Positions 50,177 to 60,029 of a DNA stretch of 64,000 nt are shown here, in pieces. The position numbers and the translations under genes were made by a program. Under the pieces are notes generated by a model. The model worked only from the letters and a program-made list of their open reading frames with translations. It made no database searches and was not told where the DNA came from. The DNA is from Promethearchaeota archaeon (lineage in GTDB: Archaea > Asgardarchaeota > Lokiarchaeia > Sigyniarchaeales > SOKP01), in contig JAHPYZ010000012.1 of assembly GCA_019058425.1 (NCBI GenBank), positions 1-64,000 of the forward strand, given 5' to 3'. Positions within the stretch are counted from its first letter, which is position 1, and every line of letters begins with the position of its first letter.

Positions 50177-51493
50177 ATGAAACAAAATATTCGAATAGGA
50201 ATAGTTTGTATCGCAAGGAAAACCTTTGACTACACAACCGCTTTTGAGATTTATAAAAAGATTCAAAACGATTTAAAATCGGTTGAAAATGTAGAATGGG
50301 AAATTATACATGATTTAATTATAGAAATTGAAGAAGCACAGACAGCTGCTCGTTATCTTACTTCCAAAGAAATCGATGGATTAGTTTGTATAAGTGGAAC
50401 ATTTGCATTAGGGCATCTAGTATTAGAATTAAATAAGATCATAGAAAAACCGATTTTATTATGGGGTTTGAACGAATTGCCTTATGATGGTGGAAAAATT
50501 CGCCTGAACTCTGTCTGTGGAATAAATTTGAATGCTTCAAATCTGTATAAAGCAGGAGTAAAGAATTATCATGTAGTTATCGGGGATGAAATTGATGAAG
50601 ACTGGTTAGATGCAATCAGAGTCTTGAAAGTATTTAAAATTTCCCATTTAGGTATTATTGGTTCGAAAGCTAAAGGATTCTTTAATTTAGATGTAGATGA
50701 GTTAGATTTATATAAGCAAATTGGTATCCTCATAGATCATTTTGAATTGAGTGAAATTTTCAATTTTGAAGCCAATAAAATGCATATTAGTGAGAGAATT
50801 ACTCAAATAAAATCTATTTTTGATGTTTCAAACATAACTGAAAATCAATTAGAAAAAGTAGCAATTCTCACAGTAAAATTTGATACATTTATGAAATCAA
50901 ATAAATTAGACGCTATAGCTATTCGTTGTTGGCCAGAATTTGCTACTGATTTTGGAATTTCTCCTTGTGCTGCCATGTCAATCTTACAATCAGAAAACAA
51001 AATTTTAACATGTGAAGGAGATATTTTAGGTTCTCTTTCCATGCTTGCTCATAAAGCAATTGGAGCTGAAACTCCTTTTATAGCAGATTTTTCTCAAGTA
51101 AATTTTGAGGACGATTTTAGCGTGTTATGGCATTGTGGAGTAGCAGCGTGTAATTTATGGAATGGAAAGTGCATAAGATCATTAGATACATATTTTGCAG
51201 GAGGTAGAGGAGTTACTGCTGATTTTGTAATGAAATCGGGAGAAATTTCTATGTTAAGGTTTGACTATGCTCCTAGAGAGTATCGAATATTTCTAAAAAA
51301 AGCGAAAGGAATTCCCATGAAAAAAGAACTAAAAGGTACTTATGTAAAAGTAAAATTTGAAGAGAACATTAAGGAAGTACTGGATAAGATCATTCAAAAT
51401 GGAATTGCTCATCATATATCAATAGTATATGGTGATTTTATAAAACCATTGCAAATATTTGCAAATTTGAAAGGATGGAAAATAATCGAATAA
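50177..51493 (+). CDS. L-fucose/L-arabinose isomerase-like protein (COG2407)
   Basis: 438 residues. CEGDILGSLSMLAHKAIG is the conserved acidic metal-site motif of the family. It is followed by FSVLWHCGVAACNLW, the histidine-containing substrate segment, and an N-terminal Rossmann-like half with ISGTFALGHLVLEL. Such proteins interconvert aldoses and ketoses. Members in this branch are too divergent from FucI to assign L-fucose as the substrate. It lies 24 bp before the GH31 enzyme and is surely cotranscribed. If that enzyme releases sulfoquinovose, this protein is the natural candidate to isomerise it. Confidence 0.8.
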   Translation: MKQNIRIGIVCIARKTFDYTTAFEIYKKIQNDLKSVENVEWEIIHDLIIEIEEAQTAARYLTSKEIDGLVCISGTFALGHLVLELNKIIEKPILLWGLNELPYDGGKIRLNSVCGINLNASNLYKAGVKNYHVVIGDEIDEDWLDAIRVLKVFKISHLGIIGSKAKGFFNLDVDELDLYKQIGILIDHFELSEIFNFEANKMHISERITQIKSIFDVSNITENQLEKVAILTVKFDTFMKSNKLDAIAIRCWPEFATDFGISPCAAMSILQSENKILTCEGDILGSLSMLAHKAIGAETPFIADFSQVNFEDDFSVLWHCGVAACNLWNGKCIRSLDTYFAGGRGVTADFVMKSGEISMLRFDYAPREYRIFLKKAKGIPMKKELKGTYVKVKFEENIKEVLDKIIQNGIAHHISIVYGDFIKPLQIFANLKGWKIIE

Positions 51494-51517
51494 AATTTTA
51501 CTCTTTCTATACTTAAT

Positions 51518-53491
51518 ATGTTGAGATTCGAACAAGTAGCAAATGAGTTTGAGCTGTATTTCAGAGATTATCTATTTTTAAAACATAATCATGAAGAACC
51601 ATGTTTCAAAATAGGACTGGCTAACGCTCGTTATAAGATGCATCATGGAGAATTCAAAATAAGGGAGAAAATATTAGTTCAAATCCCTCTTTTAAAGTTT
51701 AAAATTATTTCTAATTCTAAAAATAACATAATTATAGAGTTTTATAAAGAAAATGAAAAGTTAATTGTGACTTTTGTTATTAAAAATAGTCAATTAGAGA
51801 TGCAATTTAAATGTTTTAATCCTGAAATAAACAGAATTTGGATTAGAATACCAGCTAATTCAGATGAAGCGATATATGGTTGTGGAGAACAATTTTCGGA
51901 ACTAAATTTGAGAGGTAAAGAAGTTCCATTATGGGTTGAAGAACAAGGTGTTGGTAGAGGAGATCCACCAATAACCGGTGATTGGTATACCACTTATTAT
52001 CCTCAACCTACCTTTATTTCATCTGAAAATTACTTTTGCCATTCAGAAAATTCTTGCTATGCAATATTCAATTTCACCCAAGAAACCTTTCATGAATTAT
52101 ACATTTGGAGTATCCCTAAATTTTTAGTGTTTGGAAAATATGAAACCGCTATTGAAACTATTAGTAACCTTTCGCAATTTCTAGGTAGGCAACCAAAATT
52201 GCCCGATTGGGTTTTTGATGGTGTTTGGTTAGGTGTACAGGGTGGAAAAGATATTGTCGAAGAAAAAATTAATACGTGTATAGAAAACGAGGTTAAAATT
52301 GCAGCTGTGTGGTGCCAAGATTGGCAAGGTATTCATATGCAAGGAGCACAGAAAAGACTTACCTGGAATTGGGAATATGACGAAGAATTATACCCTGATT
52401 TACCCAATTTTATCCGGAACTTAAACGAGAAAGGTATTAAATTCCTTGGTTATATTAATTCTATGCTTGCTAAGGATGAGGAACAATATATTGAGGCTTT
52501 AAGGAAAGATCTATGTGTGAAAAATAAGGAAGGAGATTTATATAAAATTATTACGGATACTGGGGAGAAGTCCCTTCTTGATTTGAGCAATCCAGATACT
52601 ATTAAATGGTTAAAAAGGATTATAAAAGACAATATGATTAACATTGGGTTGTCGGGATGGATGGCGGATTATGGTGAATATTTACCAATCGATTCTGCTA
52701 TATATTCTGGAGAAATTTCCGAGAATTTTCATAATAAATATCCTGTTATTTTTGCAAAAGCTAATTTGGAGGCTATCCAAGAGTCTGGAAAACTAGGCGA
52801 AATCGTGTTTTTTACAAGAGCAGGATATTCAAATATTTCAAAATATACTACTCTAGTTTGGGCTGGAGATCAACTGGTTGATTGGAGTATGCATGACGGA
52901 TTAGCGTCTGTAATTCCTGCCGGAATTTCATTAGGAATTTGTGGAATTGGTTACTATCATTTCGATATAGGAGGTTTCCACAGTTTAGGAAAATATATAA
53001 GAGATAAAGAAATATTTATGCGTTGGGTAGAAGTTAGTGTTTTTACTATGATAATGCGTACTCATGAAAGTATTAAACCATTTGATAATTGGCAATTCGA
53101 TTCGGATGAAGAAACTCTCAAACATTTTAGCCAAATGAGCCAGATTTATAGCTTTTTAAAACCTTATTTAAAGCAACTCTCTATAGAATATTTAGAAGAT
53201 GGTCTTCCACCTATTCGAGCATGTTACCTCCATTATGAAGATGATCCTGAACTTCATAATATAAAATACCAGTATTTATTTGGTAAAGATTTACTTGTGG
53301 CACCCGTGATTAAACCTAGTATAAAAGAATGGAGCGTTTATCTTCCTAATGATAATTGGATACATTTATGGACTGGTGATAAATATCAAGGAGGGTGGTA
53401 CACTGTTAAAGCCCCAATAGGTAAACCCCCTGTTTTTTATAGAGAAGGTTCGAGATTTTCTGACCTTTTTGAATCATTAAAAGTTCTATAA
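51518..53491 (+). CDS. glycoside hydrolase family 31, probable sulfoquinovosidase
   Basis: 657 residues. The nucleophile is D384 (GWMADYGEYLP) and the acid/base D451 (WAGDQL). The sulfonate-binding residues of E. coli YihQ as I recall them (Gln262, Gln288, Arg301, Trp304) correspond to Q241, Q267, R280 and W283 with a constant offset of 21, as do both catalytic Asp. Only Tyr508 differs (F487). IYGCGEQFSELNLRGKEVP and LGRQPKLPDW are also as in YihQ. No signal peptide, so intracellular. It would release sulfoquinovose from sulfoquinovosyl glycerol. Related alpha-glucosidases lack the QQ-R-W set. Confidence 0.88.
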   Translation: MLRFEQVANEFELYFRDYLFLKHNHEEPCFKIGLANARYKMHHGEFKIREKILVQIPLLKFKIISNSKNNIIIEFYKENEKLIVTFVIKNSQLEMQFKCFNPEINRIWIRIPANSDEAIYGCGEQFSELNLRGKEVPLWVEEQGVGRGDPPITGDWYTTYYPQPTFISSENYFCHSENSCYAIFNFTQETFHELYIWSIPKFLVFGKYETAIETISNLSQFLGRQPKLPDWVFDGVWLGVQGGKDIVEEKINTCIENEVKIAAVWCQDWQGIHMQGAQKRLTWNWEYDEELYPDLPNFIRNLNEKGIKFLGYINSMLAKDEEQYIEALRKDLCVKNKEGDLYKIITDTGEKSLLDLSNPDTIKWLKRIIKDNMINIGLSGWMADYGEYLPIDSAIYSGEISENFHNKYPVIFAKANLEAIQESGKLGEIVFFTRAGYSNISKYTTLVWAGDQLVDWSMHDGLASVIPAGISLGICGIGYYHFDIGGFHSLGKYIRDKEIFMRWVEVSVFTMIMRTHESIKPFDNWQFDSDEETLKHFSQMSQIYSFLKPYLKQLSIEYLEDGLPPIRACYLHYEDDPELHNIKYQYLFGKDLLVAPVIKPSIKEWSVYLPNDNWIHLWTGDKYQGGWYTVKAPIGKPPVFYREGSRFSDLFESLKVL

Positions 53492-54367
53492 TTCAATTAA
53501 TTCCTCTTTTTGTATTAATGATATTGCTTGATTAGGGCATTTTGAAACACAAATTCCACATCCAAAACACTTCTGAGAATTGAATTTCAATTCCTCGTTC
53601 TTGAGGTATCTACTCCCAAAATAGCACCATGTTTCACAGGTTCCACAATTAATACATTTATCTAAGTTTGTTTTCGCAACAAAATCACTTTTAATCATCT
53701 GGGGGGCTCCATATTTAATAAATTTATTAAGAACAACACAACAACATGGGCAACAATTACATACAACGTAATAAAACTGTGGATTTGGGAAATAAATCAA
53801 TTGATGTATTAGCCCTCTTCTATCAGATTCTAATAATAAATCTTCGATTTCTTTCTTAGAAACTTTTTTTAGATTATAAGATTTATATGGCACGTCATAA
53901 AGAGATTTTCCAACTCCTAAATGAATACAAGAATATATAGGATGGTCACAATTTGGTTTATCATATTTTCTTTGAGTTGATCGACAATAGCACAATCCAA
54001 TCGCAGCAACATTAGATCGTTTCAAGATTTCTAAAATTTCTTGAGAGGTACTGAATTTTGTATTGAGATCAATGTTTATGTTCAAAGGGAGAACCCTACC
54101 TCCCCATCTTCCCCTTAAAATATATCTGTTAACAAAACCCATAGTATAAAAGCCAAACTTTTTATCAAGTTTTCGAAAGAACTCAAGAATATAATATTCA
54201 GAAACTCCAAATAAACTTGTTAAGAGTTTGCCTAAAGCAGGTATGTTTTTTAATATCTTATCAATCTTAGATTTAAAATCTCTATAAGTTACTGATTTCA
54301 ATCTATATGCCTTCATTTCTTTTTTTCTGTGTTGTAGAATCTTAATAGATATTATAAAATTATGCAA
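53486..54367 (-). CDS. 4Fe-4S ferredoxin-domain protein with Cys-rich central region
   Basis: 293 residues; ATG 54316 (giving MKAYRLKSV) is an equally good start. The C-terminus is an 8Fe ferredoxin: CINCGTCETWCYFGSR and CFGCGICVSKCPNQAISL. The central part has CYCRSTQRKYDKPNC and CNCCPCCCVVLN, clustered cysteines likely to bind another cluster or metal. No membrane helix. Similar Fe-S proteins of anaerobes have unknown redox partners. Its 3' end overlaps the GH31 gene by 6 bp in convergent orientation. Confidence 0.8.
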   Translation of the reverse strand: MHNFIISIKILQHRKKEMKAYRLKSVTYRDFKSKIDKILKNIPALGKLLTSLFGVSEYYILEFFRKLDKKFGFYTMGFVNRYILRGRWGGRVLPLNINIDLNTKFSTSQEILEILKRSNVAAIGLCYCRSTQRKYDKPNCDHPIYSCIHLGVGKSLYDVPYKSYNLKKVSKKEIEDLLLESDRRGLIHQLIYFPNPQFYYVVCNCCPCCCVVLNKFIKYGAPQMIKSDFVAKTNLDKCINCGTCETWCYFGSRYLKNEELKFNSQKCFGCGICVSKCPNQAISLIQKEELIEL

Positions 54368-54458
54368 ATTAAATATATTCTATTTAAATAGAATGGTATC
54401 TTCAATGTAGTTAAATTTTGAGAAATCCTTTAATAAATATAAATTTTCTGAGAGTTCA

Positions 54459-57044
54459 ATGTTGAGATCCAAATTATTCCAAAAATCGAATAATTCAGAA
54501 GAAAAAGGATTGAGTTTGTATACTTATGCAAAGTATGCGAATCGTGAACTTCTCTTAGAAACCTTACTTCAATCTAAAGGAACGTATCAAACTTTATTTA
54601 TAGAACGCTTTAAAAAAAACCAAAGATCTTTTAAAATCAAAATAATTGCTACTAAAATACTCTATTCTGTTATTTTTGGGATTTTACCAATACTCTTGAT
54701 TGCAACATATTTAGAAATCATGGAAAGCCTTAGTATATATCCATATGCTGTAGAAAACATAATGCTGACAGGTATTATTTTCTTTGGATTATACTTTATC
54801 CTCCAATTTTTTAATTTCTTTCTTATGGGTATAATGGAATCAAGTATGGTAATGTCAGGACTCATTTTTAGCTGGTTTGAAACATTACCCATCTCCAAAC
54901 GAAATTTAAAGAGATTAGCATATTTAACTATTTTTCGAACCTTTGATCTTCCTATAATATTGATAGTATTTGGATTTCCAATAACAATGTTAATACAAAC
55001 ACAAAATTTCTTAGTCTTTTTAATTAGTCTCTGTATTTCTATAATGAATCTAATTTTCTCTTTCGATCTGCTTATTATATTAGGAGAAAGACTACAAAAA
55101 GTATTATATTCAAGCCCTAAGAGGGCTCTTAGGATTAGGTTATTAAATCTTTTGAGCTATATCATTGTGATTCTTGGGAGTATATATATTATTCAATGGG
55201 TTTTCAGTTCGATTGATGATATTTTCAATGCTCTACTTTTTTATGAACAAGCCACGGTTACAAATATAATCTTAAGCACTATTCCTTACCCTTTTAATCC
55301 AAGCTATTTATTATCTTTAGTAGTTACACCTTCTCAAATTTCCATTTATCTATGGATAAGTACTCTTACGGGACTAGGACTCTTTCTATTAATAACCTAT
55401 GTGATTCATAAGAAAACAACAAATAGTCTATCCAAAATCACAATTTCAATATCAACTAATATTCAAGAACCACTTGCAAAGGAAGAGATTAAAGAAGAGA
55501 AAACTCAAATAAAAATAAAGACTTATCCACCATTACTTGCGTTTTTACGTAAAGATCTTACTGCTGCTTCACATGATATTAAAGTTTTTCTATCACTAAT
55601 AATGCCAATAATACTATCATGCATTTTTACATTTTCATTTAATAGTAGCAATATCAACACTCCAATAATTATAGAAAGAGATATTATTGTATATTCCTTA
55701 GGTTTGTTGATTTTCTTCCCTATTATCTCCAGTATGTTAGTATATGGAATAACAAGCATTGATATTTCTGGAGAAACTGTTCTAGCAGCACTTCCTATAA
55801 ATCCTCGAGATAGAGCTAAAGCAAAACTAGTTTTAATGCTTATATTACAAACGATTGCTCTTTTTGCGCCAACTTTACTATTTGTATTAAGTCCAAAATT
55901 TTCAAATTTCTTTTTAGCTACTCTAATATCATTGCCATTTGTGTGGATCTTTCTCATTTTTACATTTGAATTAAAAATATTTTATTTTAATAAATTTCGA
56001 AATCGTTATACAATAGGCGAAATTAATATAGAAAACAGAATCTTCAAATGGGCATTAATAGTTTCGATCCAATATATCCTTATCTTTTGGATGTTATCTT
56101 TTATTCTTATTTTTTACAGGAATCTACAATATCAACCAATCTCAATATTCTATGGTATTACAACCTTGGTAAGCATCATATTTGGTACTTGGGTTTTCAA
56201 TAAAATGTTTCCAATTATCCATAAGAAAGAAATTGAATATTTATATATGGATACCATACCCACAAGATTTTCACGTCATCCATGGTGGAGTATAGGCTTA
56301 TTATTTCTTCTATTTTATGCTAATTTTATCTTGTCCGGTTTCATTCTCCAAATTACATTCTATTTAAGTGGTAATATGAGGGTTTATTCTTCTGGTTTTT
56401 ATGGACTAATCATCATATGTGGTGAAATTTTATTCAATCTTAGTTTCATTCCATTGTTTTTTTACATTATCCCTAGGAAATTAGGATTACCAAATGGTAA
56501 GCAATCAATAAAGAATTACTTAGAGAAAATTAATTTGGTGTGGCTTCGGAAATTAATAAAATTTATTCTATGGGCAACAGTAGGACTTTTAGTAATAATC
56601 GTTACTCATTTAATCTTAGCATTAATAGCAAGTGATTATACATATATTCCTGAAGGTTTAATATTGTTTAATGATTTTTTCTTGTATATCTTAAACTTTA
56701 TCAGTATTTACTTTTGGTATGAATTAATCCTTAGAGGAATAATTCTAACAATGTTGTTAAGAACTCGAAAAGAATGGAAGGCTATTACGCTGAATGCAAT
56801 TTTGGGACTCTTACTCAAAATTTTTCCTTTTTATTTATCTATTCCATATGAATTCTATGATAACGTACTAATATTTTATACATTATCCTTATTTTCAGAA
56901 TTCATAATCCAGTTTATTTTGGGATTTTTATTTGTTAAATCCAAAAGTTTAATTCCAGGTATTCTGCTTCAACTATTATTTGTTGTTATCTATATCCCTG
57001 TAATTTTTCCTTCGATTTTTTATTTTGGTTATCCTTTTTTTTAA
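54459..57044 (+). CDS. large membrane protein: ABC-2-permease-like region plus degenerate CPBP-like C-terminus
   Basis: 861 residues with some twenty hydrophobic helices. The first 620 residues look like two ABC-2-type permease halves with long helical hairpins and cytoplasmic segments (around ETLPISKRNLKRLAYL and AALPINPRDRAKAKLVLM). The last 220 residues resemble a CPBP (CAAX-protease-like) membrane domain: FWYELILRGIILTMLLR sits where EExxxR belongs, but the first Glu is Tyr, and the later His motif is not seen, so it is probably inactive. No ABC ATPase lies adjacent. Function unknown. Confidence 0.75.
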   Translation: MLRSKLFQKSNNSEEKGLSLYTYAKYANRELLLETLLQSKGTYQTLFIERFKKNQRSFKIKIIATKILYSVIFGILPILLIATYLEIMESLSIYPYAVENIMLTGIIFFGLYFILQFFNFFLMGIMESSMVMSGLIFSWFETLPISKRNLKRLAYLTIFRTFDLPIILIVFGFPITMLIQTQNFLVFLISLCISIMNLIFSFDLLIILGERLQKVLYSSPKRALRIRLLNLLSYIIVILGSIYIIQWVFSSIDDIFNALLFYEQATVTNIILSTIPYPFNPSYLLSLVVTPSQISIYLWISTLTGLGLFLLITYVIHKKTTNSLSKITISISTNIQEPLAKEEIKEEKTQIKIKTYPPLLAFLRKDLTAASHDIKVFLSLIMPIILSCIFTFSFNSSNINTPIIIERDIIVYSLGLLIFFPIISSMLVYGITSIDISGETVLAALPINPRDRAKAKLVLMLILQTIALFAPTLLFVLSPKFSNFFLATLISLPFVWIFLIFTFELKIFYFNKFRNRYTIGEINIENRIFKWALIVSIQYILIFWMLSFILIFYRNLQYQPISIFYGITTLVSIIFGTWVFNKMFPIIHKKEIEYLYMDTIPTRFSRHPWWSIGLLFLLFYANFILSGFILQITFYLSGNMRVYSSGFYGLIIICGEILFNLSFIPLFFYIIPRKLGLPNGKQSIKNYLEKINLVWLRKLIKFILWATVGLLVIIVTHLILALIASDYTYIPEGLILFNDFFLYILNFISIYFWYELILRGIILTMLLRTRKEWKAITLNAILGLLLKIFPFYLSIPYEFYDNVLIFYTLSLFSEFIIQFILGFLFVKSKSLIPGILLQLLFVVIYIPVIFPSIFYFGYPFF

Positions 57045-57129
57045 CTCTGAATTTAGTTTTAATTTCAATAGAATTTTTGCACTCAACAAAATCGTTAATT
57101 TAATTTAGTAGTTGTTTTACCTTATAATT

Positions 57130-57609
57130 ATGAAAATAAATGTAGTTTATGAAGAAAAACTTCAAATTGACGCTCAAAGAGCATTTGATCTTACATTACA
57201 ATGGCTTTATGGTCAATATAAATCGAAAATTAAAACATCTACACCACCAATATTTATTGAAGCGAAGCAAGGGACTATGATGACTAATACTGGTCATGAT
57301 CCTAATTGGAGAAAGAGAATTATGATTAATTTTTATACACTGGAAGGAAACCAAACACTCATAAGAGTTGAAGCTATACCCCTTGCACGAAACATATTTA
57401 GAGTTGAAAAATTAAAACAATCTTGGTATAATGGATTATTTTCTCATTTATTTTCATTACTTCAAACTGGAGGAAATTCCTCGCAACAAGAAAAAACTAT
57501 GACCCCTAGTATTGTCCAGGGACTTAAAATTAAATATTGTAAATATTGTGGAAATAAAATAGAAGAAACAGCTAAAATTTGTCCCACATGCGGTATCGAT
57601 ATTGAATAA
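57130..57609 (+). CDS. soluble domain plus C-terminal zinc ribbon, unknown
   Basis: 159 residues from ATG 57130 (TTG 57112 possible). The first about 105 residues form an alpha/beta domain beginning MKINVVYEEKLQIDAQRAF, with a conserved-looking WLYGQYKSKI helix and IMINFYTLEGNQTLIRVEAI strands. The last 25 residues are a zinc ribbon, CKYCGNKIEETAKICPTCG. Proteins with a membrane-association or ligand domain plus this zinc ribbon are common in archaea. The function is not known. It lies 86 bp after the large membrane protein, possibly in one transcript. Confidence 0.7.
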   Translation: MKINVVYEEKLQIDAQRAFDLTLQWLYGQYKSKIKTSTPPIFIEAKQGTMMTNTGHDPNWRKRIMINFYTLEGNQTLIRVEAIPLARNIFRVEKLKQSWYNGLFSHLFSLLQTGGNSSQQEKTMTPSIVQGLKIKYCKYCGNKIEETAKICPTCGIDIE

Positions 57610-57704
57610 ATACTGATATCTTCAGTCAATCTATCACCCCTATTTTTTTTCTGAAATTTGTCGGACTCTATGGATTTATTTGAGAAAATTTAAATCCTCT
57701 TCAT

Positions 57705-57857
57705 GTGACAAAATCTTATTATGATTGGGAATTGGAATTAAAAACCAAACCACACAATCGAAACAAGAAAAACAAGAAAATAAATGAATTGGGAATCTCT
57801 GTTGAGGATTTCAAAAGATTCATCAAATTATGGAAAAGTAAAAATATCGTATTCTAA
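57705..57857 (+). CDS. small 50-aa basic protein, hypothetical
   Basis: 50 residues from GTG 57705, starting VTKSYYDWELELKTKPHNRN. A Lys/Asn-rich middle is followed by an amphipathic helix LGISVEDFKRFIKLWKSKNI. It may be a remnant of a helix-turn-helix or transposase protein, or a chance frame. The surrounding 57610-57988 spacer has no other signal besides a T-tract near 57643. Low confidence. Confidence 0.35.
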   Translation: MTKSYYDWELELKTKPHNRNKKNKKINELGISVEDFKRFIKLWKSKNIVF

Positions 57858-57988
57858 AATCTATAATCTAATTTTTCTCTAAATCTTCGCGAATAAATAA
57901 TATTTAAATTCTTGAAGGTTGATTTTTGTTTATTACATTTTTATCTACATAAAAAAATTCTTGAAAATAATGAATTAAGTGAAAAAAG

Positions 57989-59083
57989 ATGTCAGAAGAA
58001 AGTATTGAAGCTGAACCAGAAAGAAAAAAAACTTTACATGAGAGGTGGCAATGGTTAGATCAATTCAGGGGTTTAATAATCATTTTCCTCATTATTTCAG
58101 TAATATCTTGGCAGCTTTCAGGTGATCCATTAAATTTAGCTGACCGACCAATAGGTCCTCCATTATTAAATCATGGTTTTCAATATCTTGACGGATATCC
58201 CACAATGATAACTATAATTGATATCGGACAGCAAATATTTATGTTTGTTTTAGGCTTAGGTGCTTATCTCGCTTTTACAAGTCGTAGAGAAAAAAAGGGG
58301 GTTAAAGAAGCATGGAAACATGGTATAATCCGTGTAGCAATTCTATATGGTTTAGCTTTTCTAGATGATGGCTTAATTGGAGGATTAATTTTTAGTGGTG
58401 AAATTCCCTGGAATGAGGTATTATGGTATGGAACATTAGCTAATCTGGCAATCGGATCATTTGCAGCATATCTCGCTGTTTATTTGATTCCTAAAGAACC
58501 AGATAAAAGAATTATAGTTAGTGTAGGTATTCTTGTTATACATGCAGTTCTCTATGCATTTCCCAATGTGTTTGTTCAAAATAGTCCCTCAACGGGAACA
58601 ATAGTGTTCCCCTGGAATGCTCTAAACCATGCTGCAATTGCAATAGCGGGAACTTGTTTTTGTCAATGGTATAAAACGGATCCCAATGATCCTACTGTAG
58701 GATTTAAAAAGAGAATTTTACCTGTAGCAATAATTTCTATCTTAGCCTTCTATTGCTTTGACTGGATTCAACCAGCAGAACATCATGATGCTACAACTTC
58801 GTTGGCTTTGCTATCAATAGCAGCATCAGGTTTTTTAATTGCTGTATTTTATAGTTTTGAGAAAATGAATTTTAAAGTGCCTGTCTTAAGTGAGATGGGA
58901 AAAAATCTCTTACTATTGTTTATATTAGCTTTCATTTTCGATCAATACGTCCAAATTTTTCCTAAAGATTTTTTAATAGATAATCCGTTGCTTACAATGC
59001 TCTTAATTGGCATTCTACCTATTGCTATTGAGGCTGGTATTGCAGTTCTCTTAGCTAAAAGAAATATTGTCATAAAAATTTAA
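57989..59083 (+). CDS. membrane acyltransferase-like protein (DUF1624/DUF5009, HGSNAT-like)
   Basis: 364 residues, about ten helices. The ATG has GTGA 6 nt upstream. The N-terminal cytoplasmic segment ends with RWQWLDQFRGLIIIFLIISV, the FRG motif of heparan-alpha-glucosaminide N-acetyltransferase-type proteins, and LNHGFQYLDGYPTMITIIDI follows, as in COG4299. Such proteins transfer acyl groups across membranes to sugars. No surface glycan genes flank it, so the substrate is unknown. Confidence 0.75.
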   Translation: MSEESIEAEPERKKTLHERWQWLDQFRGLIIIFLIISVISWQLSGDPLNLADRPIGPPLLNHGFQYLDGYPTMITIIDIGQQIFMFVLGLGAYLAFTSRREKKGVKEAWKHGIIRVAILYGLAFLDDGLIGGLIFSGEIPWNEVLWYGTLANLAIGSFAAYLAVYLIPKEPDKRIIVSVGILVIHAVLYAFPNVFVQNSPSTGTIVFPWNALNHAAIAIAGTCFCQWYKTDPNDPTVGFKKRILPVAIISILAFYCFDWIQPAEHHDATTSLALLSIAASGFLIAVFYSFEKMNFKVPVLSEMGKNLLLLFILAFIFDQYVQIFPKDFLIDNPLLTMLLIGILPIAIEAGIAVLLAKRNIVIKI

Positions 59084-59097
59084 AATCAATAAATCTC

Positions 59098-59105
59098 TTT
59101 TTTTT
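59098..59105 (+). terminator. T-tract after acyltransferase-like gene
   Basis: Eight T followed by ATTTTT, 15 bp after the stop. Confidence 0.45.
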
Positions 59106-59190
59106 ATTTTTAATTCAGAAAGAAGTATATATAATCATAATTACATTTTTCATTAAAAAAAAATAAGAATTTATAGATTTGAAATATTGT

Positions 59191-59898
59191 TTAGGATGAA
59201 TTCTTTTTACCTTGCTTTGCCTTGGATGAGAGATAATCAAAAAATTCTTTATCCTTTTTGATCTCCTCATCAGTATATCTAATTTCATGTTTCCAAGTAG
59301 TAATATTTCTATAAATTAAGCCAATTAGAATTAACAATCCAAAACTAAGCCCAGTATAAATCAAAATTGAATTTAAGAGATATTGGTTTCTGATTTCAAT
59401 TGGTTCTACAGGCATAATAATAGATACAACAAAGTTAAATGTTTCTTCTTGAATAATGCCCGAAACATTAAATTGCGCCCTAATTGTGCCGGAACATGAA
59501 ATGTTATTATATTGATCTATATTTGGGAAAATAAATGAATTGTATCCATATATTCTTGGTTCAGTAAAGTCCAGATCATTAAAATAAATTAGATCCTCAT
59601 CTCTATAAACATCATAAATCATATCAATTATTCCAATTTGTTCAATATCTGCAGAAGAAATTGTTTGATAGATGAGCAAAGTATCAAATGAATCTCCAAT
59701 TCTATGAGACATTCGAAAATCTACATTTACACCACTAAATCCTTCGCTATATTCAATAGTAAAGTCATTAGTCGTCCTATAATTCGATACGTCAAAATAA
59801 TTAGGGAGAATGAAAAAAAGAGATAAAACAATTCCGGTTGAAATAATTAATATTATTATTTTTAATGATAACTTCTTCTTAACAAGCACCTTAATCAA
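59191..59898 (-). CDS. membrane protein with extracellular beta domain, tandem paralogue a
   Basis: 235 residues. An N-terminal helix (about 11-30), an extracellular strand-rich domain (about 35-175, with SGTIRAQFNVSGIIQEETFN and SIIMPVEPIEIRNQ) and a second helix (about 180-202). A cytoplasmic tail ends TDEEIKKDKEFFDYLSSKAK. It is about half identical by eye to the gene at 60030-60746, including the IMPVEPIEIR stretch and the T-D-D/E-E-I-x-x-D-K-E-F tail. Start at TTG 59898. A tandem duplication; function unknown. Confidence 0.75.
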   Translation of the reverse strand: MIKVLVKKKLSLKIIILIISTGIVLSLFFILPNYFDVSNYRTTNDFTIEYSEGFSGVNVDFRMSHRIGDSFDTLLIYQTISSADIEQIGIIDMIYDVYRDEDLIYFNDLDFTEPRIYGYNSFIFPNIDQYNNISCSGTIRAQFNVSGIIQEETFNFVVSIIMPVEPIEIRNQYLLNSILIYTGLSFGLLILIGLIYRNITTWKHEIRYTDEEIKKDKEFFDYLSSKAKQGKKNSS

Positions 59899-60029
59899 AA
59901 TAAATCTTTAATTTAATCTAAAACTTTATAGGTATAAATTTATAAAAATAATTCTTAATTCAATTCAATTTTGTCCTAATATCTTAACTCGTCGGATTTT
60001 TAAGGAGATTTGAAATGAACTTAAAATTT

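Noticed and set aside
51670-51700. tRNA T-arm-like sequence (GTTCAAATCCC).
   Set aside because: It lies inside the GH31 coding sequence with no acceptor stem or anticodon arm around it.
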